From positions 1 to 64,000 of the forward strand of contig CBDUBA010000004.1 of NCBI GenBank assembly GCA_965365275.1: 64,000 bases of DNA, read 5' to 3'. Positions within the stretch are counted from its first letter, which is position 1; every line of letters begins with the position of its first letter. A model generated the notes under the pieces. That model was given only the letters and a program-made list of their open reading frames with translations. It did no database searches and was not told the origin of the DNA. This stretch comes from JAGTVG01 sp965365275 (lineage in GTDB: Bacteria; Bacteroidota; Bacteroidia; Cytophagales; Cyclobacteriaceae). Shown piece by piece: positions 51,621 to 61,242 of this stretch. The translations under genes and the position numbers were made by a program.

Positions 51621-53105
51621 CTAAGCAATCTCTTTTAATATATTCTGTAAAGAGACTCTGCTTCCTATCTCGTCTTTCAGGGCATCCACTTTAACGCGTA
51701 CCTGTTCCATAGAATCCCGTTCCCTTATGGTAACGGTATCATCTTCAAGTGTTTGATGATCAATTGCTACACAATAGGGAGTCCCAATCAGATCCTGACG
51801 GGTATATCGCTTGCCGATGGATTGTGTCTCTTCATATATCAGATTAAAATCGAATCTCAAGTCATTATAAATCTTCTTGGCTATTTCCGGCAAACCATCT
51901 TTCTTGACCAATGGGAATATCGCCGCTTTAACCGGGGCAAGGCCAGGATGGATCTTAAGGTAAGTTCTGGTCTTTTTATTCTCGCCTTCACCAACTTCCT
52001 CTTCTCTGAAAGAATTGCTCAATACCATAAAAAACAACCTGTCGGCACCTGCAGAGGTTTCAATTACGTATGGAACATATGATTTATTGATCTCATTATC
52101 AAAGTACTGCATCTTTTTCCTGGACAATTCCTGGTGATTACCCAAGTCGAAATCAGTTCTGCTGTGTATGCCTTCTACTTCTTTAAAGCCAAATGGGAAT
52201 TCATATTCTATATCAACAGCAGCATTGGCATAATGTGCCAGTTTATCATGATCATGGAACCTGAGTTTGTTTCCAGGTATTCCCATAGCCTTATGCCAGT
52301 TTATCCTGATCTCTTTCCATTGTTCATACCATTTCATCTCTTCTCCGGGCCGGATAAAATACTGCATCTCCATCTGTTCGAATTCCCGCATCCTGAAAAT
52401 AAACTGCCGGGCCACGATCTCATTCCGGAAGGCTTTCCCAATCTGGGCTATTCCAAAAGGAATCTTCATCCTGGCTGTTTTCTGTACATTCAGGAAGTTG
52501 ACAAATATTCCCTGGGCAGTTTCGGGTCTGAGAAAAATAGCATTCGCATCATCTGCAACAGATCCGATCTGAGTGGAGAACATCAGGTTAAATTGCCTGA
52601 CATCCGTCCAGTTTGCTGTGTTTGAAACGGGACAGCGAATATCTTCTTTAACAATCAAATCATGAACTCCCTTCAGATCTTCTTTCTCAAGCAGTCTGGA
52701 CATTTCCTGTATAAGCACTCTGGCTTTTTCAGGCTCCCCGTTTGATTCATACTCAGCTGCCTTATCTTCCAGGAGGACATCAGCGCGGTATCTTTTTTTT
52801 GAATCCCTGTTATCAACCATGGGATCATTAAAACTATCTATATGCCCAGAGGCCTTCCAGGTTAGAGGGTGCATAAAAATGGCAGCATCGATACCGACGA
52901 TATTGTGGTGAAGCTTGATCATTGATTGCCACCAAAGGTCTTTAATATTATTCTTCAGTTCGACACCATAGGGGCCATAATCATAAACAGCCTGGAGCCC
53001 ATCGTAAATCTCACTGGATTGATATACAAATCCATATTCCTTCGCGTGGGCTATTACATTTTTGAGTTGAATATTATCTTCCGGTCTTGTGATATTATCT
53101 GTCAT
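51621..53105 (-). CDS. glyS: Glycyl-tRNA synthetase (single-chain class II)
   Basis: 494-residue alpha2-type GlyRS that charges tRNA(Gly). Class II motifs are visible: motif 2 around ARQFIFRMREFEQMEMQYF, motif 3 around ETSAGADRLFFMVL. GIAQIGKAFRNEIV and RPETAQGIFVNF are glycine-site signatures. The C-terminal anticodon domain begins near KIHPGLAPVKAAIFPL. Bacteroidota use this eukaryote/archaea-like form rather than the alpha2-beta2 enzyme. Confidence 0.97.
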   Translation of the reverse strand: MTDNITRPEDNIQLKNVIAHAKEYGFVYQSSEIYDGLQAVYDYGPYGVELKNNIKDLWWQSMIKLHHNIVGIDAAIFMHPLTWKASGHIDSFNDPMVDNRDSKKRYRADVLLEDKAAEYESNGEPEKARVLIQEMSRLLEKEDLKGVHDLIVKEDIRCPVSNTANWTDVRQFNLMFSTQIGSVADDANAIFLRPETAQGIFVNFLNVQKTARMKIPFGIAQIGKAFRNEIVARQFIFRMREFEQMEMQYFIRPGEEMKWYEQWKEIRINWHKAMGIPGNKLRFHDHDKLAHYANAAVDIEYEFPFGFKEVEGIHSRTDFDLGNHQELSRKKMQYFDNEINKSYVPYVIETSAGADRLFFMVLSNSFREEEVGEGENKKTRTYLKIHPGLAPVKAAIFPLVKKDGLPEIAKKIYNDLRFDFNLIYEETQSIGKRYTRQDLIGTPYCVAIDHQTLEDDTVTIRERDSMEQVRVKVDALKDEIGSRVSLQNILKEIA

Positions 53106-53195
53106 AGCCGCAAAGATATACTAAGAATTATGAATAATGAATAATGTGTTAAGATTGTGGATATGAGTATTATTATTGTGGAAAGTAAAATTGTC

Positions 53196-55130
53196 TTACC
53201 TTCCGAAGCGGAGTGATACGTTATCAAGACTTTCAATTGAACCAACAAAAGTTACTATATCATTTCTTCTCAATCGAGTATACCCATGAGAAATGATCAT
53301 CTGGCCTCCCCGTTTAACGGACAAAACGATCACATCAGAAGGAAGTCTCAGGTTCCGCAGATATACCCCGTGAAGATTTGGATTTAATACTTCCACATCC
53401 CTGGTATCCTGGTCTTTCTGTAAACCAAGCAACAAGGAGGTGGCCTGGGGAGATCGTACGAAATGGTCCAGAAGGCTCACCATTGCCGTTGCCGGTTCAA
53501 CGATCAGGGCCCCCAGCTTATGGAATCTTTCGAAATTCTCTCGATTATTAAGCCGTACCACCATAACATTCGTTCCATAGTACTGGTATGCCAATTCACA
53601 GATCTGAAGGTTCTCCTCGTCAGTCAGCATCATAACAAAAACCTCAGTATTGTGTGCATTGATATCATTAAGATTTTCAATGGTAACCTTATCAAGATAA
53701 ATTACCTCGACCCCATCGATCTTTAATTTTTTCTTTGCCGGGTTTAATGTTACGATTCTGGTTTTCCACCCGTTTCCGGCCAATTGATTACCCAAAGCAA
53801 TCGACTGGTTATCGAGGCCAAAAATCAGTACATCCCGGATCCCATCATATTCATAAAGCTTTCCCCTACTTCTGTCCTCACCTACATACCTCAGGGCATA
53901 TTTGAACAAGGGAGGGCCTATGAATTGGTTGACCACGATCACCGCAATAATTACCGTAGCAAATTCAGGGCCCCACTTCGGGAACTCGTTAGCAATTATG
54001 GTGGCAAGGCCCAGTGCTACTCCGGCCTGCGTGACATACGGCATCCACCCGACCTTGTTAAACCTTGAGGGATCCTGAGCGAGCATTCCTCCGGCATAGG
54101 CACCAATTATTATGGTAACAAGCCTGATAACGAAAAACAACAATGCTGCAAGCCAAGCTGCTGCCAGTACATCAAGCTGCATGGAAGCACCGGTCAGCGT
54201 AAAAAATGCAACATATACATGAGGCCCGATATCGCTTATAATTCTGATGAATTCAGCTCTGTTCCTTGTATAATTGGTGATAATGAAACTGGCCAGGATA
54301 CAGATCAATAATGGTTCGAGGAATATTTCATGACGGCCAAGTTCAGCAGAAATATGTCTTATAAAATATGAAAACTGATAAACTCCATATCCTGAAAATA
54401 AGACCAGAAATGTTTTATAACGCTTTTCTATCTTTAACTTAAGTATCAGGGATAGTATGTAGTGAAATAAAAATCCTAAAGCCACAGACAATACAAGCTC
54501 AATCAGAATTATTAGAAAAGCCACTATGTGCAATTCTTCCCCTTTAATCAGTGTCTCTGATATATTTAATGTAACTCCAAATAAGATAATCACAATAAAA
54601 TCCTTGATCACAGTAACGCCAAGTACAGTTTGTGTGAAAGGTCCTTTAGCCCTTAATTCGTTGATAACAGCGATTGCGGAGGCAGGTGAACGGGCTACAA
54701 AAACGGCCCCGGTCAGGAAGGAAATTGATATTTTCTCTACTATTCCCATGTCTTTCATGTAGGGGATCAGGTCAGCAATGAGGAAAACAACAATTCCACT
54801 TAATACAAATGTTGAAATGATTTGACCGAGGGTAATCCATTTAATACTGTTAAACCGGTTTCGGAGTTCATTAAGGTATAATTCAGCACCTGCCGCAAAA
54901 GCAATAAATGAAAGTGCCACATCATTGATAAAGGATAGCTTCGGAATGGATTCATGTGGGATAAGATTTATCAGGTAAGGACCCGATAGAATGCCGATGA
55001 ACAATACTCCTGTAATGATAGGGAGATGGATCCTTTGGAAAAGTTTCGATATATGACTTGACGCCACGGCAACTATCCCAAAGCCTACGATCAATAGAAA
55101 AATGTTCAGGTTATTCTGAAGGAAATCCAA
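53196..55130 (-). CDS. CPA2 cation:proton antiporter with RCK domains
   Basis: 644 residues. The N-terminal part (about 1-400) has 11-12 helices of the Kef/NhaA-like CPA2 type with segments such as FAAGAELYLNELR and TGAVFVARSPASAIAVI. A TrkA-N (RCK) domain starts near residue 415 but its glycine motif is atypical (LIFGLDNQSIALGNQLAG). A TrkA-C domain (about 570-644) closes the protein. It is likely a K+(or Na+)/H+ antiporter gated by a nucleotide. It is a single gene between glyS and thrC. Confidence 0.88.
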   Translation of the reverse strand: MDFLQNNLNIFLLIVGFGIVAVASSHISKLFQRIHLPIITGVLFIGILSGPYLINLIPHESIPKLSFINDVALSFIAFAAGAELYLNELRNRFNSIKWITLGQIISTFVLSGIVVFLIADLIPYMKDMGIVEKISISFLTGAVFVARSPASAIAVINELRAKGPFTQTVLGVTVIKDFIVIILFGVTLNISETLIKGEELHIVAFLIILIELVLSVALGFLFHYILSLILKLKIEKRYKTFLVLFSGYGVYQFSYFIRHISAELGRHEIFLEPLLICILASFIITNYTRNRAEFIRIISDIGPHVYVAFFTLTGASMQLDVLAAAWLAALLFFVIRLVTIIIGAYAGGMLAQDPSRFNKVGWMPYVTQAGVALGLATIIANEFPKWGPEFATVIIAVIVVNQFIGPPLFKYALRYVGEDRSRGKLYEYDGIRDVLIFGLDNQSIALGNQLAGNGWKTRIVTLNPAKKKLKIDGVEVIYLDKVTIENLNDINAHNTEVFVMMLTDEENLQICELAYQYYGTNVMVVRLNNRENFERFHKLGALIVEPATAMVSLLDHFVRSPQATSLLLGLQKDQDTRDVEVLNPNLHGVYLRNLRLPSDVIVLSVKRGGQMIISHGYTRLRRNDIVTFVGSIESLDNVSLRFGR

Positions 55131-55214
55131 CGGTTCGAAGTTGTTTAGACAACAAGAATATGAATAAATATGGAAATATAAAAAATGTTTCAGGGATGCC
55201 GCAGGATATACCCG

Positions 55215-56531
55215 CTAATTCTTTCTCCAGCTGGCCTTTAACAAAAACTTTTTAAAGTCCTCATAATCGCTGTTCATCTTAACTGATTCTTTCTTCTTGT
55301 TTAATACACTTTTTAGTCCATGCGGAAAGGCAATCTCATAATCCAGGAACTTATTTATCTCGTTACTGAATTTTGCAGGATGAGCTGTAGAGACAAAAAC
55401 ACCTGTAAATTCCTTTTCCCGCCCTAATAAATAATCATGAAGCCCGAGGTATCCAATGGCCGAATGAGGGCACATGAGGTAATGAGTCTCTTCAAAAATT
55501 TTCAAAATGGCCTTTTTTGTAATATGGTCTGAATATGCCGAACCATGAATATCCTTGATCACGTTTTCGTACTTATTCCCATATAATTCAAGAATTCTGG
55601 GGAAGTTGCTGGGATTCCCGACATCCATAGCATTGGAAATGGTCTTAAGTGATGGTCTGGGTTCAAATTTTCCAGTTTCAAGATATTGAGGGACAATATT
55701 ATTCGCATTTGTTGCAGCGATAAGGTGATGAATCGGTATGCCCATTTTTTTTGCCAGCAAAGCGCCACACATATTTCCGAAATTTCCACTTGGAATAGAA
55801 AATACCACTGGCTTATTATATTGTTTTAACTGAGCATATGCATATATGTAATAAAAAGACTGTGGCAATAATCTGGCAAAATTGATAGAATTTGCTGATG
55901 TAAGGTGCATTATGTCATTCAGGTCTTCATCCAGAAAGGCTTGTTTTACAAGCATCTGGCAATCATCAAAGGTGCCATCCACTTCCAGTGCTGTAACGTT
56001 TCCTCCTATCGTTGTGATCTGTTTTTCCTGTAATTTGCTAACTTTTCCACCAGGGTATAAGAGCACCACATATATCCCGGGTATTTTATAAAATCCCTGA
56101 GCCACAGCACTACCCGTATCTCCCGAGGTGGCGACAAGAATTACCGTTTCATTTGACTCTTTTCTTACGAAATGGGATAATAACCTGGCCATAAACCTTG
56201 CGCCAAAATCCTTAAAGGCATAAGTGGGACCATGATACAGCTCCAGGGAGAATGTGTTTTCCTTTACCTTATGCAAGGTCGCATCAAAGTCTATAGCCTC
56301 ATATACAATCTTTTTCAACCATTTTTCATCTATGTCCTCCTCAAGCCAGAGTTTGCTGATCTCAAGAGCCAGTTCCTGAAAATTCATATCAGGAAGGCCA
56401 TTAAGCAGATCGGCAGGTATTTTAGGAATAGATAAAGGCATATAAAGTCCGTTATCCGGTGGCATACCGTGGAGCACTGCTTCCCTGAAACTTACTTGTG
56501 GGGCACTATGGTTTGTACTGTAGAAATTCAT
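55215..56531 (-). CDS. thrC: Threonine synthase
   Basis: PLP enzyme that converts O-phosphohomoserine to threonine, 438 residues of the long, E. coli-like class. The PLP lysine is K107 in HGPTYAFKDFGAR. VATSGDTGSAVAQGF is the phosphate-binding loop, and FSIPSGNFGNMCGA and HPAKFSNE are family motifs. It overlaps the end of thrB by 4 bp (ATGA), so it is translationally coupled as the last gene of the thr operon. Confidence 0.97.
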   Translation of the reverse strand: MNFYSTNHSAPQVSFREAVLHGMPPDNGLYMPLSIPKIPADLLNGLPDMNFQELALEISKLWLEEDIDEKWLKKIVYEAIDFDATLHKVKENTFSLELYHGPTYAFKDFGARFMARLLSHFVRKESNETVILVATSGDTGSAVAQGFYKIPGIYVVLLYPGGKVSKLQEKQITTIGGNVTALEVDGTFDDCQMLVKQAFLDEDLNDIMHLTSANSINFARLLPQSFYYIYAYAQLKQYNKPVVFSIPSGNFGNMCGALLAKKMGIPIHHLIAATNANNIVPQYLETGKFEPRPSLKTISNAMDVGNPSNFPRILELYGNKYENVIKDIHGSAYSDHITKKAILKIFEETHYLMCPHSAIGYLGLHDYLLGREKEFTGVFVSTAHPAKFSNEINKFLDYEIAFPHGLKSVLNKKKESVKMNSDYEDFKKFLLKASWRKN

Positions 56532-57463
56532 GCATGTTCGAGCACTATCGGGCCCTGATTATTCACCTTAGAAACGTAAATATCGCTTTCTATACCGATT
56601 TTTTTAAATTCTTCTTTCATTTTTTGTGCTGCTTCCTGAGCAATGCGCAATCCCCGGCTCAAAGCAAAGACTGAAGGTCCGGATCCGGATATGCCGCACC
56701 CCAGGACTCCCGAACCCATAGCAGCCGCTTTCACAGCATCGTATCCCGGGATTAAAATGGAGCGGATGGGTTCTATTATGTGATCTACCATTGATCTGCC
56801 AATTAATTCATAATCGGAGGTATACAATCCGGAAATAAGTCCTCCAACATTCCCCCATTGTTTGATCGCATTTTTCAATTGAACCTGTTTTTTCAAAATA
56901 TCCCTGGCATCCTTTGTTTTTATCTCGATTCGTGGATGAATCACCGAAGCATATAGTTCCTCCGGGGCGGGAAGTTTGATTACATCGAGGGGATTATAGC
57001 TTCTTATCAATACAAATCCGCCATATAATGCAGGTGCTACATTATCAGCATGATCCGATCCACAGGCAATTTTTTCCCCATACATGGCAAATTTCAAAAC
57101 CTCTAAGGAATCCAAAGGATTCCCAAGTAAATTATTTATTGCAAAAGCTGCTGCCACTGAACTGGCGGCACTTGATCCAAGTCCGCTTCCAAGGGGCATC
57201 TTTTTATGTAAACGTATATCTATGCCCTGGTGTAGTTTCAAATGCTCAAGAATATTTTTTATTACCGCTGAGGCGGAATTTTTATCCGGATCCATAGGTA
57301 ATTGGCCAAAATCGCCGGTAATTTCAACTAATTTTACTTCACTGGAATTGTTTTTGGTCAATATAATCTCATCTCCCGGACTATTAAGTGCAAAACCCAG
57401 AATATCAAATCCACAAGATACATTGGCTACTGAAGCCGGTGCAAAAACCCTGATGCTTTCCAT
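56528..57463 (-). CDS. thrB: Homoserine kinase
   Basis: GHMP kinase of 311 residues that phosphorylates homoserine. The ATP motif PLGSGLGSSAASSVAA lies at about residues 90-105, the N-terminal APASVANVSCGFDILGFAL is the substrate-side signature, and GCGISGSGPSVFAL is GHMP motif 3. It lies 12 bp after thrA and overlaps thrC by 4 bp. Confidence 0.97.
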   Translation of the reverse strand: MESIRVFAPASVANVSCGFDILGFALNSPGDEIILTKNNSSEVKLVEITGDFGQLPMDPDKNSASAVIKNILEHLKLHQGIDIRLHKKMPLGSGLGSSAASSVAAAFAINNLLGNPLDSLEVLKFAMYGEKIACGSDHADNVAPALYGGFVLIRSYNPLDVIKLPAPEELYASVIHPRIEIKTKDARDILKKQVQLKNAIKQWGNVGGLISGLYTSDYELIGRSMVDHIIEPIRSILIPGYDAVKAAAMGSGVLGCGISGSGPSVFALSRGLRIAQEAAQKMKEEFKKIGIESDIYVSKVNNQGPIVLEHA

Positions 57464-57475
57464 AAGAAATTGTTG

Positions 57476-59932
57476 TTATGGTAAGAAATTGGCTATACTA
57501 ATAATATCCGCAAAGACCCCGGCGGCAGTTACTTCTGCTCCTGCTCCCGGTCCCTTTATAACCAAAGGCCTTTCTTTATAACGGGTTGTTGTGAATGAAA
57601 GCATATTGTCACTTCCGGATAAGTTATACAATGCATGATCCTGCCCAACCGTACGCAGGCCAACACTGGCTTTGCCATCAGCCATGGTGGCCATAAAACG
57701 TAATTTCTCATTCTTCTTGTTGGCCTTTTCGAGCAGACCGGTAAAGTGATCATCATATTTCTCCAGCTCCTTGAAAAAATCATCCACCGATTCGACAGCA
57801 AAACATGATTCGGGTATAAAAGGTTCATTTTTCACTTCATCAATTTGCATTTCATAACCAACTTCCCTGGAAAGGATAAGGATCTTACGGACAACATCCA
57901 TTCCATTCAAGTCATCCCGCGGATCAGGTTCAGTGAAGCCTTTTTCCTTAGCCTCCCTGACTACCTGGCTGAATTTAACTGAACCATCGAAATTATTGAA
58001 TATATATGACAGAGTCCCTGATAATACACCCTCGATTTTTAATATCCAGTCTCCGCTCCATTTCAAATCATTTAAAGTAGTAATTACAGGAAGTCCGGCA
58101 CCCACATTGGTTTCGTATAAGTATTTAATATTTTTCTTTCTTGATAATCTGTATAATTTATTATAATTATCAAGAGGTCCGGAATTTGCCAGCTTATTGG
58201 GTGTTGTTATTGAAATATTATTGTCAAGAACCTGATCATAGACATCAACTACCGACTGGCTGGCAGTACAATCAACGAAAATACTGTTTGCCAAATTCAG
58301 ATGTAGCATTTTGTCAACGAACTGTTGCATATTTGATTTCTCAGTGGCCTCATCAATATTATCTTTCCATGTTTCCATAGAGACACCTTCCCTGTTGAAG
58401 TACATTTTTCTGCTATTCGCCAAACCGACAAGTTTGAACTGCATGTTATGCTCCTTGAGCAAATACGCTTCCTGCTGTTTAATTTGTGAAAGCAGTGTGC
58501 TGCCAATTAATCCCGTACCAACCAGAAAAAGGTGCAGCGTCTTTACGTTTGAAAGGAAAAATGCCTCATGAAGTGTATTCAGTGATTTAGGCAAGTCAAA
58601 ATGTGAGATGACCACTGACAGGTTAAGTTCGGAGGATCCCTGGGCTATAGCAACAACATTTATCCCATTTTTACCCAGCGCATCGAACAACTTACCTGAA
58701 ATACCAGGTGTATTTCTCATATTTTCACCAATAATAGCCACTATAGATAAACCAGACTGTATATTTACTTCATCAATCTTATGGTTCATAATCTCATTAG
58801 AAAATTCCTCCTCAATTGCCGTTTTGGCTTGATCAGTTTGATCAGGACTTATGGCAAAGCAGATAGAATGTTCAGAAGAAGCCTGGGTGATCAAAATTAT
58901 ATTAATCTCATTTCTGGCGAGGGTGCCAAACAGGCGGGAAGATACACCCGGTACCCCAACCATACCACTACCTGTCAGATTGATCAGAGAGATGTTTTCA
59001 ATAGAGGAAATCCCTTTTATAAGGAAATCCTTATTTTCAGTCATTTCACTGATTATAGTACCCTTAAAAGAAGGATTAAAGGTATTTCTTATTCGAAGGG
59101 GAATTTTTTCAGTGAAAGCAGGTTGTAAAGTAGGTGGATAGATTACCTTGGCGCCAAAATGAGAAAGTTCCATTGCCTCAACATAAGACAATGAATTTTG
59201 AGGGAATGCATCCTGGACTTTTTTAGGATCAGTGGTCAGAACACCATCTACATCTGTCCAGATCTCAATTTCATCAGCTCCCAGGGCTGCACCAAACAAG
59301 GCTGCTGTATAATCAGACCCCCCTCGTCCTAATGTAGTAGTTTCACCCTTTGATGTAGAACCGGCAAAGCCAGTAACCACCTGTAATTTCTGATGTGATT
59401 TGAAATAATTCCTGATATTTTCAAATGTAAGAGATTCAAAAACCTTTGCATTTCCAAACTGATCGTTTGTTTTTATCAATTGTCGTGCATCAAGCCATTC
59501 ACAAGGGTAGCCGAGTTGATTTAAGTAAGATGAGATGATTAAAGCAGCGAGACGTTCACCAAAACTCATAACCAGGTCCAGGGTTCGTGGAGAGAGTTCT
59601 TTCAATAAGAACACCCCATGCAACAGATCTTCCAGATTGTTGGTTAAAAACTTCATTTGTGCAATAATGCTGCTTTGAGATTTTATGTCTATCAACTCCT
59701 TGATAGCGGCTAAATGATGACTAACTATTCTATCTGATAGCTCAGTATAATTTTCATCGTCTGCAGCAGCGGCTTTCCCTACATCTATCAGGTCATTTGT
59801 TATACCATACATTGCGGAAGTTACTATGATGATCTTTTCTCCATCATTTAGATAATCCGAAATTATATTGCTGACCTGCCGTATATTGTCAGGTGAACCA
59901 ACTGAAGAACCTCCAAATTTCAGTATTTTCAT
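57476..59932 (-). CDS. thrA: Bifunctional aspartokinase / homoserine dehydrogenase
   Basis: 818-residue fusion catalysing the first and third steps from aspartate to homoserine. The kinase domain opens with KFGGSSVGSPDNI and has TTLGRGGSDYTAA. Two ACT-type regulatory segments follow (about residues 305-460: LINLTGSGMVGVPG and VAIIGENMRNTPG), which usually mediate feedback inhibition by threonine. The dehydrogenase domain starts near residue 470 (LFLVGTGLIGSTLL) and contains NVGAGLPVITTL and EGVLSGTLSYIF. It is the first gene of thrABC. No threonine attenuator peptide was seen upstream. Confidence 0.97.
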   Translation of the reverse strand: MKILKFGGSSVGSPDNIRQVSNIISDYLNDGEKIIIVTSAMYGITNDLIDVGKAAAADDENYTELSDRIVSHHLAAIKELIDIKSQSSIIAQMKFLTNNLEDLLHGVFLLKELSPRTLDLVMSFGERLAALIISSYLNQLGYPCEWLDARQLIKTNDQFGNAKVFESLTFENIRNYFKSHQKLQVVTGFAGSTSKGETTTLGRGGSDYTAALFGAALGADEIEIWTDVDGVLTTDPKKVQDAFPQNSLSYVEAMELSHFGAKVIYPPTLQPAFTEKIPLRIRNTFNPSFKGTIISEMTENKDFLIKGISSIENISLINLTGSGMVGVPGVSSRLFGTLARNEINIILITQASSEHSICFAISPDQTDQAKTAIEEEFSNEIMNHKIDEVNIQSGLSIVAIIGENMRNTPGISGKLFDALGKNGINVVAIAQGSSELNLSVVISHFDLPKSLNTLHEAFFLSNVKTLHLFLVGTGLIGSTLLSQIKQQEAYLLKEHNMQFKLVGLANSRKMYFNREGVSMETWKDNIDEATEKSNMQQFVDKMLHLNLANSIFVDCTASQSVVDVYDQVLDNNISITTPNKLANSGPLDNYNKLYRLSRKKNIKYLYETNVGAGLPVITTLNDLKWSGDWILKIEGVLSGTLSYIFNNFDGSVKFSQVVREAKEKGFTEPDPRDDLNGMDVVRKILILSREVGYEMQIDEVKNEPFIPESCFAVESVDDFFKELEKYDDHFTGLLEKANKKNEKLRFMATMADGKASVGLRTVGQDHALYNLSGSDNMLSFTTTRYKERPLVIKGPGAGAEVTAAGVFADIISIANFLP

Positions 59933-60348
59933 CTACATTGTTTTTATGATCAAAGGTCGGATAGCTTGTCCCGCATTAGCAGGAGAATCGACAATTTGGC
60001 TCCGTACTTTACAAAGCAGAGTGCCTATATTTCTTCATCCGTCTTCGCCTTAAATTTGTTTAACGTGTGGATTTTATGTGATTATGAATCAGCCCACAAA
60101 GTTGTGAAAATTTACAGTCTATTAAAAAGCAGGATTCATTTATTTCTCAATTGAGGGACATTAGAATCGAAAAAATTCCATTAATCTTAGCTGCTGACAA
60201 TTTTATTTGTAAAAAGCTTTCCGCTTCATTTGAAATCTGCCTAAAAATTCTGGCTGATTGATTTCATCATGAACCAGAATAGAAATCCTGAATTTTTGTA
60301 TGGGATAACAAGGAATTTTATGTTTTGGCTGAAGGGAGGTTAATAATT

Positions 60349-60423
60349 ATGGATCCCAAGCGATCGACTTCTACTGGCATTTTACGTCAATTGGAGTTCA
60401 GTGAATCACAAAGAATGATTTAA
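60349..60423 (+). CDS. Possible 24-residue peptide gene
   Basis: ATG at 60349, 24 codons (MDPKRSTSTGILRQLEFSES and four more), stop TAA at 60421. It is preceded by GGGAGG (60334-60339), a strong Shine-Dalgarno in a genome where these are rare. The peptide is hydrophilic, with no signal or helix pattern recognised. Chance is quite possible. Confidence 0.22.
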   Translation: MDPKRSTSTGILRQLEFSESQRMI

Positions 60424-60482
60424 AAGTCGTTTAAATTAAAAGGAGGAGCTGGCAGTGATTGAAAACCGGGAGATCAAAATAA

Positions 60483-60512
60483 TGGCCTGTATATCATGTC
60501 CTTTACAGGCCA
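60483..60512 (-). terminator. Terminator of the DUF2911 gene
   Basis: 9-bp stem TGGCCTGTA/TACAGGCCA (60483-60491 with 60504-60512) and a 12-nt loop. On the minus strand TTATTTT follows. It lies 14 bp past the stop at 60527. Confidence 0.75.
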
Positions 60513-60526
60513 CTATTTCATTTTAA

Positions 60527-61114
60527 TTATTTACCGGCAACCTTAAGTTTAAAAGGTACCTGCTTATCTCCCCAATGCAAAAAAGCAGTGGCGGTGTAAC
60601 CATCCAGGTCCATGAAATTATAGGTTAACCGTTCAACAGAGTGAACCTTTTTCGGGGTAACAGTGACCCTCAGTGCGTCCTGACTTTGATCATATTTATA
60701 ACTTCCCCAACCATCATTTACCTTATTGAATATGACTACCCAGGTAGTTTCAGAAGGAATCATATGTATGCTATATTTTCCTGCAGCAATTGCGCTACCT
60801 TCAATTTCAAGGTCATTACTGAATTCTATTGTCGTGTTTTGATCTGCACCGGCACGCCATGGAAATGGTTTATTGTCGGAATAATTATTCGGTTCTTCCA
60901 TTCCATTAGGAACAACATCCCAATAAATATCCCTTCCCCTCATGGCAGGCCTGCTGTAATCAATTGTTACTTTTGTGTCGACGCCAACCACCTGGCTAAC
61001 TGTGGCACGTGGACTTTTCTTTGGCTGTTCATCCTGGGCTTTTACCATAGATGAAAAGCTGAAACAAATCACAAAAGCCATTAAAACAATGGCTGAATAG
61101 TTTGATGTTTTCAT
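60527..61114 (-). CDS. DUF2911 exported protein
   Basis: 195 residues with a signal peptide (MVKAQD). The opening SPRATVSQVVGVDTKVTIDYSRPAMRGRDIYWDVVPNG, the central PFPWRAGADQNTTIEFSNDLEIEGSAIAAGKYSIHMIP and the end ERLTYNF are characteristic of DUF2911, a beta-rich family common in Bacteroidota. Its function is not established. It is a single gene with a terminator. Confidence 0.9.
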   Translation of the reverse strand: MKTSNYSAIVLMAFVICFSFSSMVKAQDEQPKKSPRATVSQVVGVDTKVTIDYSRPAMRGRDIYWDVVPNGMEEPNNYSDNKPFPWRAGADQNTTIEFSNDLEIEGSAIAAGKYSIHMIPSETTWVVIFNKVNDGWGSYKYDQSQDALRVTVTPKKVHSVERLTYNFMDLDGYTATAFLHWGDKQVPFKLKVAGK

Positions 61115-61242
61115 GAGTACTTCTAGTTTATTTAAGTGTAATATTTAATAATGTATTTATTAAAGAACATTTTTTATAATGGGAAGGTAAACTTAATAAA
61201 CTTGAATATCGGAAAGAAGAAATATTTGTGATTTATACTCCT

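Larger units (their letters stand above)
59933..60526. other. Intergenic region between thrA and DUF2911 gene
   Basis: 594 bp, the longest gap in the window. Its first 120 bp is noticeably GC-richer than the rest (59952-60055). The middle is AT-rich with nothing recognised. A short frame with a Shine-Dalgarno sequence lies at 60349-60423, and a terminator for the minus-strand DUF2911 gene at 60483-60512. No tRNA or known riboswitch fold was recognised. Confidence 0.5.

Noticed and set aside
59933..60060. Threonine attenuator leader upstream of thrA
   Set aside because: No minus-strand short frame rich in Thr/Ile codons and no terminator-like stem with a T run was found.
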